A stretch of 64,000 bases of DNA from the NCBI RefSeq assembly GCF_002994745.2, contig NC_037092.1:88016398-88080397 (forward strand), read 5' to 3'. Under the pieces are notes generated by a model, which was given only the letters and a program-made list of their open reading frames with translations, did no database searches and had not been told where the DNA came from. The translations under genes were made by a program, and so were the position numbers. Positions 56,501-64,000 of this stretch are shown piece by piece (position 1 is the first letter of the stretch; each line of letters starts with the position of its first letter). The stretch comes from Rosa chinensis. Its lineage: Eukaryota > Streptophyta > Magnoliopsida > Rosales > Rosaceae.

Positions 56501-59279
56501 TCCACTGGGGATAGACTACCTGGCGGATGAATCCCATGCCCTGGAGCTTGGAGACCTCCTCTCCTATGGCGCGGTATTTCTCCTCGTCAAAGGCCCTTCG
56601 CTTCTGCTTGATAGGATAGAAGGATGGCTTGATGGTTAGCTTGTGTGTGATGATTTCAGGGGAGATACCTGGCATGTCTGCATATGACCATGCGAAGACG
56701 GCGGCGTTGTCCCGTAGGAATTGAGTGAGTTCTGCCGCCACCTCTGGGTCTAGCTGAGCTCCTATGCGGACTGTCCGCTCTGGGTGCTCGTCGGAGATGC
56801 TGATGACCTTCAACGATGTTTCTGGATTGACCGGTTCCTTCTTCACATATTTCTTCTCCTCATCCCTAGGATCCTCGAAGATATCTGGTTGCGGTGCCTG
56901 ATTTCCTACCGTTAGGATTTCGTGGCGGCGGGTTGACCGCGCAATGGTGGTTGAGTAGCACTCTCTTGCCAATTGCTGACTTCCCTTGACGCAACCCGTG
57001 CCGTTGGGTGTGGGGAACTTCATGAGAAGCATGTATCCGGCGATGATGCATTTGAGCTTGTTGAGTGCCGGCCGTCCTATGATGGCGTTATACGAACTGA
57101 AACAATCCACAATTATAAATTCAGTATGTACCTCCGCCATACATGGACTGGAGCCGATGGTTAACCGCATGTAGTCAGAACCCAGCGGTTGAGTGATATC
57201 GCCGGAGAAGCTAAGCAATGGCTCATGGTCTTGCAGTAGTTTCTTGTTCCGCTTAAGGTTGTTGTAACAACCGCTGAATATGACATTGACAGCAGATCCG
57301 CTATCCACCAGGATTCTTCCCACTGACCATCTGTCGAGAATGGCATCGATCAGAAATGGGTCGTCATGGGGTAGATGTACTCCGCGCTCCTCCTCCTCTG
57401 AGAAGGTGATGGGCTCCCAACCAGACTTTTGGAGTTTGGTGGATCTCTCGTAGCGGATGTTACAGACTTCCTTTGGGTGATTGGCGCGTGCGTAACACTT
57501 TCTTGCCCTGTGAGACATGTTGGTGATTAGAGCCCCACCATCGATGGTGTTGATGCGGCCCAGTGGCTCAATGTTGGCAATTACAGGTGGCGGTTGGTGC
57601 ACCTTGAATTGATCCATTTTGCAGTCACGGTACAGGGTCTCAATGGCCGTTTTGAGAGCGTTGCAACTGTCGGTATTGTGACCGCTGTCCTCGTGGTATT
57701 TGCACCACATGCCGGTGTTTCTTGGCTTGCCCTTTTTGGGGAATTTCGGTGAGGGTGGCGGTGGTATCTGATCCTTGCACTGATTGTAAATTTCCTCGTA
57801 CGAGGCTGTGAGGACCGTGAATACTGCATACCGCTGAGAGGACTCCGTCTGCTTGTTGCGATTGTCCCCATGGGATGGGCGGTTGCCCTTGTAGTGGTTG
57901 TCTTTCTGCCTCTTGCTTTGATAACTGCCCTGTTGCCACTCCCTCTTCTTGTCAGCTGGCGGTGCAGTGGGGGCCTTGCTGGCGGTCTCCTGGTGGCTGG
58001 AGGAGGGTTGAGATGATTTTGTTGGTGTTGCTGGTGGCGGTGGGGTTTCTCCATATGTGATCAACTCTGCTTGGGCATGAATGACCGCCTCACTCATAAG
58101 GTGATCATACGCCGCGTTTGGATGATTGTAGTTGAGGTGATAGAGGAATGGTCCCTTGAGGAGTCCCTGCTTGAAAGCCGCCGAAGCCATTGTTTTGTCG
58201 AGATCGCGGCACTGAGATGCTGCCGCCCGCCATCTTGTGACGAATGCCTTCAATGATTCGTCCTCTCCCTGCCGGACGCCAAACAACTGGCTCGTGTTGT
58301 GATGACCGGCGGACAACAAGATGAATCGAGAGAGGAAAGCATGAGATAACGCCTGGAATGAGCCGATGGACCCTGGCGGACACTCGAAAAACCAACTCAT
58401 TGCCTCACTATCCAGCGTTTCGCTGAACAAGTGGCACAGGGTGGCGTCATCAAATCCCTTGTTGTTGGTGACCTTCTTGAACGTGTCCATGTGGACGAAG
58501 GGATCGGTCTTACCGCTATAATGTGACATTTTTGGGGTCTTTGCAAACGCTGGTCTGACGGCTTGCAAAATTGTAGCGGTGAATGGTCCTGGCCTAGACG
58601 CGAAGAGTGGGTTTGGGGCTGGCGCCGGGGTGCCTACCTCCGCCAGGATTAGCCTCTGTTCTAACTGCTGTATCCTCTCCAAAATTTGGGCGGTTGCGTT
58701 GCCAGCGGGGCCTGCTCGGGCGCTCCGCGGAACTGAACCTCGCCCGGGAATGGGTAGACTGCCCTCAGTCCTTGCTCTAGTCCTCGAGGGGTGGGTGCGC
58801 AGCGATGACTCCGCCTCCTGCTCCAACAGTTGGGGGACAGGGGGTGGTCCCATTCCTGCCAGCTCAGGTGGGTTTAGCGGTACCTGCATTTGCACAATGG
58901 GTCCTATACCAGCGGTAGGCCGGCTGTGTCTGGTACTGTGTGACTGCTCACTTCGTGCTGGGTTGGCGTTTGCGTCCAGCGCCCGCTTTAGCTCGTCGAA
59001 ACGTGTCATCAGCGTGGCCACCTGCTCCTGGGCCTCAGCCTTTTCCTTGCGTTCCTGCTCGCGCTCTCTGTTTGCTTTGTGGAGGTCCGCCAGCGCCAGA
59101 TCATACAAGGCGGTGAGGTCCTGACCTGGGGGACGGCTGCCGCTTGGATTTGTTTCACCGCCAGGGTTGACCGGGGTGCTGAATAGTGCGCGGTTGATGC
59201 TTACCGCTGGGTGGGCGGGTTGGGGAACGGCGGACTGGTCTGCCTGCTCCTCGACATTTCCCCCGCTACCGTTAGTCAT
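53571..59279 (-). CDS. Tat-type Ty3/Gypsy gag-pol polyprotein, intact
   Basis: One frame of 1,902 codons from ATG (59279). Parts in order: Pro-rich N-terminus and short coiled coil (about 60-115); retrotransposon gag domain (about 265-420, 'SGKTDPFVHMDTF', 'FLSRFI'); basic nucleocapsid with a degenerate knuckle (WCKYHEDSGHNTDSC); aspartic protease (LVDSGSAVNVIF, about 657); reverse transcriptase (YVDDML, about 1041); first RNase H ('FYAGRGMNGAETRYPPLEQL'); a second, archaeal-type RNase H (about 1335-1465, 'HVDVSAS', 'NNMAEYEALIAGL'), the mark of the Tat branch; integrase with a His-His-Cys-Cys zinc finger and the acidic triad (IDYNSKW, TDNGTQF, NGQVEAANK). All catalytic motifs are present, so the element may be active. 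Confidence 0.95.
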   Translation of the reverse strand: MTNGSGGNVEEQADQSAVPQPAHPAVSINRALFSTPVNPGGETNPSGSRPPGQDLTALYDLALADLHKANREREQERKEKAEAQEQVATLMTRFDELKRALDANANPARSEQSHSTRHSRPTAGIGPIVQMQVPLNPPELAGMGPPPVPQLLEQEAESSLRTHPSRTRARTEGSLPIPGRGSVPRSARAGPAGNATAQILERIQQLEQRLILAEVGTPAPAPNPLFASRPGPFTATILQAVRPAFAKTPKMSHYSGKTDPFVHMDTFKKVTNNKGFDDATLCHLFSETLDSEAMSWFFECPPGSIGSFQALSHAFLSRFILLSAGHHNTSQLFGVRQGEDESLKAFVTRWRAAASQCRDLDKTMASAAFKQGLLKGPFLYHLNYNHPNAAYDHLMSEAVIHAQAELITYGETPPPPATPTKSSQPSSSHQETASKAPTAPPADKKREWQQGSYQSKRQKDNHYKGNRPSHGDNRNKQTESSQRYAVFTVLTASYEEIYNQCKDQIPPPPSPKFPKKGKPRNTGMWCKYHEDSGHNTDSCNALKTAIETLYRDCKMDQFKVHQPPPVIANIEPLGRINTIDGGALITNMSHRARKCYARANHPKEVCNIRYERSTKLQKSGWEPITFSEEEERGVHLPHDDPFLIDAILDRWSVGRILVDSGSAVNVIFSGCYNNLKRNKKLLQDHEPLLSFSGDITQPLGSDYMRLTIGSSPCMAEVHTEFIIVDCFSSYNAIIGRPALNKLKCIIAGYMLLMKFPTPNGTGCVKGSQQLARECYSTTIARSTRRHEILTVGNQAPQPDIFEDPRDEEKKYVKKEPVNPETSLKVISISDEHPERTVRIGAQLDPEVAAELTQFLRDNAAVFAWSYADMPGISPEIITHKLTIKPSFYPIKQKRRAFDEEKYRAIGEEVSKLQGMGFIRQVVYPQWISNLVMVKKPSGKWRMCVDFKNLNKACPKDSFPLPRIDQLVDATAGHELLSMMDAFSSYNQIKMHPSDQECTTFTTDKGLYCYNVMPFGLKNAGATYQRLMNAMFAEHLGKIIEVYVDDMLVKSIKASGHVANLKIIVTILLAYGMRLNPEKCFFGVTSSKFLGYIVSERGIEANPDKVQAILDLADPEYKVHVQCLQGKLTALSRFISRLTDRCAPFFKLLKTTHKKVINWNPECQTAFQGLKDYLAAVPLLSIPVQGETLFIYLAVSISAVSCAIVRREGQDELPVFYAGRGMNGAETRYPPLEQLALALIVAARRLRQYFQAHTIHVLTNQPLRQVMQNPEHSGRLSKWAIELSEFDIDYKPRTAIKGQAVADFIADLTERQPNPGTEAEPGTEMVTAEELAPLQSDWNLHVDVSASAKASGAGVILTGPGGLNVEYALKFNFKASNNMAEYEALIAGLLLAIDSGADSVNIFSDSQLVVNQVNSSFQAKDQQLAAYLGYVKTLLKKFKFHNITQIPREKNAKADSLARLATAQPHQSPADTRVECLDKPSITKTLAEIFNIEVNTSWMDEVIEYKRNGTLPEDKVKARQLKRRATRYNIQNGKLYRQGFTHPNLRCLTPEEGKVVLAAIHSGECGNHSGARSLANRTMRQGYFWPTLGDDARQMSRSCHKCQQFADLPHAPAKPLSVIIAPWIHSTWGLDLMGKFRTAKGQFKYIIVAIDYNSKWIEAEPLTAITTAKVIHFLWKNIYCRYGVPHTIITDNGTQFNNKELISFTANLGTKMSFASVAHPQTNGQVEAANKIIKKLLKKKLDKAKGLWAEKLPEVLWAIRTTPTSAIGETPFCMMFGTEAVLPIEVTQPTARVEGYRPETNTDGINLDKDLLEEKRHKAHLCNLQNKQRVSRFYNARVKARNLQLGDWVMKEVIPPPTKLRPTWEGPYKIVEVVSPGTFYLMDKDGVTTTHPWNTEHLRYYYK

Positions 59280-59310
59280 GGTAATTGTGATGGGATGACT
59301 TTTTTTTCAA

Positions 59311-59331
59311 GGTTTCCCACAGACGGCGCCA
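59311..59331 (-). promoter_or_regulatory. Tat primer-binding site
   Basis: On the minus strand the LTR end ...ATTAACA is followed by T and then TGGCGCCGTCTGTGGGAA, the primer site common in plant Tat-lineage elements, clearly different from the Met-tRNA site of the other elements here. Confidence 0.8.
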
Positions 59332-59332
59332 A

Positions 59333-59842
59333 TGTTAATGCTCAAAAGTCTGGCGGTAGCCAAACCTTGGTCTAACGCTGGTCCGGCAGGCGGACCGCTA
59401 CTCTGCCGCTCTGAGGATTACTGCTAGCTGCCAAACACAAGACAGGGCGTTAGAGGGAGACCGCGCTGGGCGGTCTTCAACTCTCCGATGCCTAAGTCAG
59501 TCAATGCATATAGGCAGCATAACAATAATGAGTAGTAAAATACGTAATTAATGAGGAGAGAGGAGAGGACCTTTTATAGGTGAGGAAGAGGATGATCTTC
59601 TCCTTGTTTTCGATGTGGGACTGATGTGCTTCAGTTCCCAGTTTCAGTAGCTTCTGATGCTAACTTGACACGGCGCGTGGTGGCGCGTCGGCGGTGCTTT
59701 GGGGTTGATCCGGGGCTCAAGCGGTAACCCGGCTAGCTGTCTTTACGCCAGTCACTCATATGGTGGGCGTTGGTACCCCTGGCGGTACAATGAGCGTGGC
59801 TCATTATAGCTAATTATGCTTGCAAATGCACATGTATGTACA
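59333..59842 (-). repeat. 5' LTR of the Tat-type element
   Basis: 510 bp. TATA box TATAAAAGG at 59570-59578 (minus strand), followed by CT-rich leader sequence. The TSD copy CAGTA is at 59843-59847. Confidence 0.95.
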
Positions 59843-59847
59843 CAGTA

Positions 59848-61061
59848 TTTCCATGCTCAATTCATGTTTCTCCAGTATTTCTATGTACTTTAATATCCAT
59901 GGGTTCCAAGGGACACAAGCAATCCTTCAAAGACTACTCTTCCTCAATATTACTTTACTCTCCCCCTGAAGAGGGGTCTTCGGGGAAAAATATAGATCAT
60001 GTTCAATGAATGTAACATCTATGGAAACATAGGTACATTTAGTAGTGAAATTATAACACTGATATGCCTTCTGAGTAGAAGTATAACCAATGAAGATGCA
60101 TTTTTCAGCACAAGCATCCAACTTAGTCCTCTAGTTTCAAAGGATATGTACATAATTAAACTACACAACCAAAAATCTTTGAATCAAGGGCATGGATAAA
60201 TGGTAAAGGTAAATGACTGGCAAGGGCTTGAATTGGTGTTTGTGGTGGTGGACAGTTTTCCTTGGCTGTGGACTGAAGGGCTTGTGTAGGAAGTCTATTT
60301 ATGAGGTAGACAGTAGTTAAGATGACATCACCCCAAAAATATTTTGGCATATAAGCTCCGATCAACATGGAGCGAGCAACTTCAAGAATGTGGCGGTTCT
60401 TTCGTTCCTCCACACCATTTTGTGGTAGCTAGATATTGGTGAAAGAGATGGTTCACATATTCTCCACCATTATCTGAATGAAGGACTTTAATGGGTGTTT
60501 GGAACTGAGTTTGGACCATAGCATGAAAAGTTTGAAATACTGAAAAAAAAAAAAATCACTTTTATTTCGCAGCAAGTAGATCCAACTCATCCAGGTGCAA
60601 TCAACAACGAATAAAACATACCATTTTTTTTCCAAAGGGTGTTGGTGGACAGGGCCCTCAAACATCAGAGCGAATAAGATCAAATGGAGTAATACTTTTA
60701 TTTTAGTTCAAAGGATAGTTTACACGGTGACTCTTACCTAAAATGCAAGTGTTATATTTAAAGTCTGATGGTCTATTATGCTGAAATAATAAAGGAAAGA
60801 GAGTTTGGAGATAACCAAATGATGGATGTTCCAACCTCTTATGCCATAACTAGATTTGTTCTTCATCTGTGGATTTTTTTTCTGAATCTCATGCACTTCA
60901 CTTACACGATGGTTGCGAGTAGTGATCATCTCCATGTAATATAATCCCCCCTTCTCAATACCCCGCCCAATAGTTTCCTTTGTTAGGATGTCCTGAAATA
61001 TACAACACCGAAGGTAAAAAATTACACAACAATAAAATTGTATGGTTATCTGTTTGATAGA
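59848..61061 (-). pseudogene. Copia element, 5' part: integrase, broken
   Basis: Continues the Copia element of 46641-48025 across the Tat insertion. On the minus strand, 61088-60738 includes the pre-integrase zinc region in pieces. 60683-60453 holds the integrase core ('EKKWYVLFVVDCTWMSWIYLL'-like, with the second-Asp region 'LHSDNGGEY' decayed at 60460). 60413-60156 and 60121-59927 hold the C-terminal part ('FWGDVILTTVYLINRLPTQ', 'KCIFIGYTSTQKAYQCYN'). Several frameshifts and stops are present. The upstream gag and 5' LTR are cut off by the second Tat element at 61062. Confidence 0.8.
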
Positions 61062-61575
61062 TGTACGTACATGTGCATTTGCAAGCATAATTAGCTATAA
61101 TGAGCCACGCTCATTGTACCGCCAGGGGTACCAACGCCCACCATATAAGTGACTGGCGTAAAGACAGCTAGCCGGGTTACCGCCTGAGCCCCGGATCAAC
61201 CCTAAAGCACCGCCGACGCGCCGCCACGCGCCGTGTCAAGTTAGCATCAGAAGCTACTGAAACTGGGAACTGAAGCACATCAGTCCCACATCGAAAACAA
61301 GGAGAAGATCATCCTCTTCCTCACCTATAAAAGGTCCTCTCCTCTCTCCTCATTTATTACGCATTCAATACTTACCTACTGTTACTTTGTCAACATAAAT
61401 ACATTGACTAACTTAGGCATCGGAGAGTTGAAGACCGCCCAGCGCGGTCTCCCTCTGACGCCCATTGTATTTTACTTGACAGGTAACGGGAACCACTAAA
61501 AACAGAAGTATCGATCCGCCCGCCGGATCAGCGTTAACTAAAGTCCAGCTACCGCTAGACTTTTAGACATTAACA
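61062..61575 (+). repeat. 5' LTR of the second Tat-family element
   Basis: About 514 bp, clearly homologous to the reverse of 48031-48540 but with many differences. TATA box TATAAAAGG at 61326-61334. Confidence 0.9.
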
Positions 61576-63033
61576 TCCGCTCCTTCTGTGGCCCGGCCGC
61601 AGCACTTCCCCTCTGATCCACGCCGACTGTCTGAGTCCCCGCCTGCACCGTAGGCAGACCATCCTCACCAAGGTGAGACTGGTGCGGCATCGGCATCACC
61701 ACCGGAACATCGGACTGGCTCAGCGCCAATGTCTCCGGGTTCACCACGGTCTGCTGGGCCGCCAGCCCCTCGGCATACATGGCCTCCAAAAAATTGTCTA
61801 TCTCCGCCCGATCCATCGCCTTCTCAAATGCGTCGCGACTCGATTTGTTGCCCGGCGGAGTTTCTAAAAAAAAAGCGACGGCCATCAGTCAAACAATTCA
61901 AAAATATAGTACGATATGACAGGGTAGACTCCTCACCAATGGAGCGTGTTAGTCGCAGGTCGACCAGCAACTCCCAACCAGTCAGCAGGCGGAAATCAAG
62001 CAAGTTTCGGTTCCACCAGCAACCCCTGATCCTCGCCACGCGACACTCTTCTTCGCGTGTTAGCGTACACTCTTCAACACGTCGTTAGTAGGAATACAAG
62101 TGCAAGCACGTCAACACGCCAAATACTTTCAGTGGAAACCGGACACCAACCTCGAATAGGTTGGAACTCAGACTTGATCCTAAATGTCGGCCCTTCCTCA
62201 TTCGATCTGGCGTGGTACTCCCAACCGTCTGTAGCGACGCAGAAGGTCCCCCGCCAGTAGGACATTGAGTCCCTTAGATTCTCAATTAGCTTGGGCGCTC
62301 CCTGCCGGCGACTCAAGTTCACTTGCCCTTTGCAGCCTCGGCGCTTCACATACACTAACTCGTAGAAGTAAAGCACTTCCGCCACAGTCGGCCCCTCGCA
62401 CCCGGATAACCGCCAAAGGGAGTTCAGGGCCAACATTAACCGCCACATATTGGGGCAAATCTGACCAAACGCAAGGCCAAATTCGCACACCAATATCTGG
62501 AGGTTGGGCACCAGCGGGAATGTCAGTCCTTGACGAAATATCGCCTCGTGAACGGCAGCAGAACCCGCTGGGAGAATCGAGGCCTTGTCATCCGCTGTCG
62601 GCGGGCGCAGCTTCACCGACCCCGACAACCGAAACGTCTGTTTCATCCGGTTAACGGCAGCGGCGGTCATCCGCCCACCTGCCTCGTCGACGGCGGTGCC
62701 ATCTGAGAGAAACCACGCTGATTCGGCATTCTGCCCCGCTACTCCCTCTTCGCCAGCAGAGCCGCTAGCAGCACTATTGCTTGCCAAGCGCTCGTCGCGC
62801 CTAGTTTTGGCGGCAGCGGCCTCACCCGCCCTAGAGCTCTCTGGACGCGAACCACGGCCCATAGCTACGTCCCAGAGGATGGTCTGAAGAGGCTCAACTT
62901 CTAGCGGTTCTGGCAGTGAGGTTCCTGCATGGGCAGACGGACGCAACGAATCAATAAAAATCCTATCCGCCGCGCTGAACGACACGTCAGACCCGGAATC
63001 CTCACTGCTCGAAATCTCTATAACGTTAGCCAT
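61576..63033 (-). pseudogene. Truncated antisense gene of the second Tat-family element
   Basis: Start ATG at 63033 ('MANVIEISSSEDSG'). Exon 1 63033-62151 is 883 nt, exactly as in the intact copy, and entirely open. Intron 2 (61936-61864) keeps GT-AG ends. The exon 2 acceptor of the intact copy has no AG at the matching place here; an AG nine bases further in would keep frame. Exon 3 starts at 61863 and is cut after 'GPQKER' at 61576, where the frame runs into the LTR and stops at 61538. The globular domain is complete but the coiled coil is lost. By eye, about four fifths of exon 1 residues match the intact copy. Confidence 0.85.
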
Positions 63034-63773
63034 CCCAAACCCTAAAACCCACATCAGTTAGCACAAATACAGATCTAACCTACTCTCGCATCAGATATAG
63101 CCAAGGGTATCAACAACAAAACCCAGAAAACTCCAAAGTACAAAACAGACGCACTCAACCCAGATTCGGCTATCTATTCCTTAACCACCAACGCTTAGCC
63201 AACCATAATCCAACCCCCCCAAAGAAATCCCATTCACACCTCAAAACACACCCACCAAAACCAGCAGTCATCTCAGAAAGGCAAAAACAGCAAAACCCAG
63301 AAATAAACAGACGCACTAAAACAAAAACAAAAAGGGGAATCCAGGTACCAACCTCAGTGGTGCAATCTTCTGCACGGTCGTGCACGGTGACGATCGACGT
63401 CTCTCTGGAAACGGTATACCCACGCTCCGGCAAGCTCTCTCTTCGGTCTCGGACAAACAGAACTCGAAGACGTCGACTAGGTTTTCAAATTTTCGCAAAG
63501 TGGCAAATCTCCCAAGGTTCCCCCCCCCCACCCTTTTTATCTCGGCATCAACGCGTCCTAAGCCGTCCGCTCCATAACGGCATCACGTACCAGCCGTACA
63601 CATGTCATCAGTCTCCACTCACTCTCCGGAGTACCCGAGGCGTTACCTCGGTTATGAAACCCACAATTAATATCATTAAAAGCTAGAAGATGGACAGGCT
63701 TAGGAGACAAGCCTACGCACGCTAACCCGCTATAGGTTCGACACGTGTTAAACAGTTGGGATGACTTCGTAAA
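63034..63773 (-). other. Upstream region of the truncated antisense gene
   Basis: Probable 5'UTR intron at 63352-63042 and a TATA-like ATAAAAAGG near 63537, then non-coding element sequence up to the tandem array. The short plus- and minus-strand frames are not supported as genes. Confidence 0.5.
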
Positions 63774-64000
63774 GAACCGCCTGAAGTCTCCGCTGAGCGA
63801 AACCCCGCCAGCGGATCTTCACTTGTCATCCGCCAAGTGACGGAGTCTCCGCTGAGCGATACCCCGCCAGCGGATCTTCACTTGTCATCCGCCAAGTGAC
63901 GGAGTCTCCGCTGAGCGAAACCCCGCCAGCGGATCTTCACTTGTCATCCGCCAAGTGACGGAGTCTCCGCTGAGCGATACCCCGCCAGCGGATCTTCACT
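63774..64000. repeat. 59-bp tandem array of the second Tat-family element
   Basis: At least four copies of the reverse complement of the unit at 49080-49680 ('CCGCTGAGCGA(A/T)ACCCCGCC'), period 59 bp, far more uniform than the array of the first element. It continues past the window end. Confidence 0.92.

Larger units (their letters stand above)
48026..59847 (-). mobile_element. Complete, very young Tat-type Ty3/Gypsy element with a convergent antisense gene
   Basis: LTRs of 510 bp (48031-48540 and 59333-59842) are flanked by the TSD CAGTA (48026-48030 and 59843-59847). By eye the LTRs differ at one position (near 48418). The gag-pol frame and the primer site show that the element reads on the minus strand: 5' LTR at 59842, primer site 59311-59331, gag-pol 59279-53571, a spliced gene on the other strand at 50436-53130, a tandem array at 49080-49680, the polypurine tract at 48541-48560 and the 3' LTR. 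All parts needed for retrotransposition look intact. It interrupts a Copia element between integrase and RNase H. Confidence 0.95.
61062..64000 (+). mobile_element. Second Tat-family element, internally deleted, runs off the window
   Basis: An LTR (61062-61575, TGTACGTACATG to GACATTAACA) is followed at once by the 3' part of an antisense gene copy on the minus strand (61576-63033) and then by the tandem array (63774 onward). Primer site and gag-pol are absent, so everything from the LTR end to the middle of the antisense gene's last exon was deleted. Orientation is plus, opposite to the element at 48031-59842. The 3' LTR should lie beyond 64000, so no TSD can be checked; the five bases to the left are ATAGA. 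Confidence 0.88.

Noticed and set aside
58579..59124. Plus-strand frames of up to 181 codons opposite gag-pol
   Set aside because: Shadow frames of the GC-rich, Pro/Ala-rich gag region; no start context, splicing pattern or domain.

Overview
This is a transposon-rich stretch of a flowering-plant (eudicot) nuclear genome. The evidence is a leucine-rich-repeat receptor-like protein gene, plant-type Ty3/Gypsy, Copia and Mutator-like elements with clean target-site duplications (TSDs), an endogenous plant pararetrovirus, and plant-style short introns and TATA boxes. I cannot name the species. Only one intact host gene is visible; nearly everything else is mobile DNA, much of it nested.

Layout. 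(1) 242-10911: a very young, non-coding LTR retrotransposon with 3,289-bp LTRs (TSD TTTGC), inserted just 5' of the gag of a gag-only Copia-type element whose 3' LTR begins near 12402. (2) 12848-14915: a decayed receptor-like-protein pseudogene, minus strand. (3) 15605-16490: a 208-bp tandem repeat inside a larger direct duplication. (4) 16523-17431: a TIR-flanked non-autonomous DNA element. (5) 17659-25495: a Mutator-like element (9-bp TSD ATGTATTAT) carrying what looks like a captured ARM-repeat gene fragment, interrupted by a 6.2-kb LTR element (17727-23898, TSD GACAT) with CGGCCG-rich internal repeats and a decayed antisense reading frame. (6) 26848-32996: a degenerate minus-strand Copia element (TSD AATTC). 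(7) 33677-35926: an intact receptor-like protein gene of the PSY1R/RLP2/RFO2 type. (8) About 36500-44600: an endogenous caulimovirid, florendovirus-like, with an unbroken 2,018-codon polyprotein and a broken second ORF. (9) 44700-46640: non-coding retroelement-like sequence. (10) 46600-61061: a minus-strand Copia element split by a complete, very young Tat-type Ty3/Gypsy element (48031-59842, TSD CAGTA) and hit again at 61062 by a second, deleted member of the same family, in opposite orientation, which runs off the window.

The most interesting system is in the Tat-type elements. Besides a full gag-pol ORF, each carries on the opposite strand a separate spliced gene (two coding introns plus a probable 5'UTR intron) predicted to encode an 843-aa protein resembling the 'putative gypsy type transposon' family, with a long C-terminal coiled coil. 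Its promoter lies beside a 59-bp dyad-rich tandem array near the element's 3' LTR. The two copies in the window keep a first coding exon of exactly the same length (883 nt) although the sequences have diverged, which suggests selection on an antisense-encoded element protein. The older LTR element at 17727-23898 shows a comparable arrangement in ruins.
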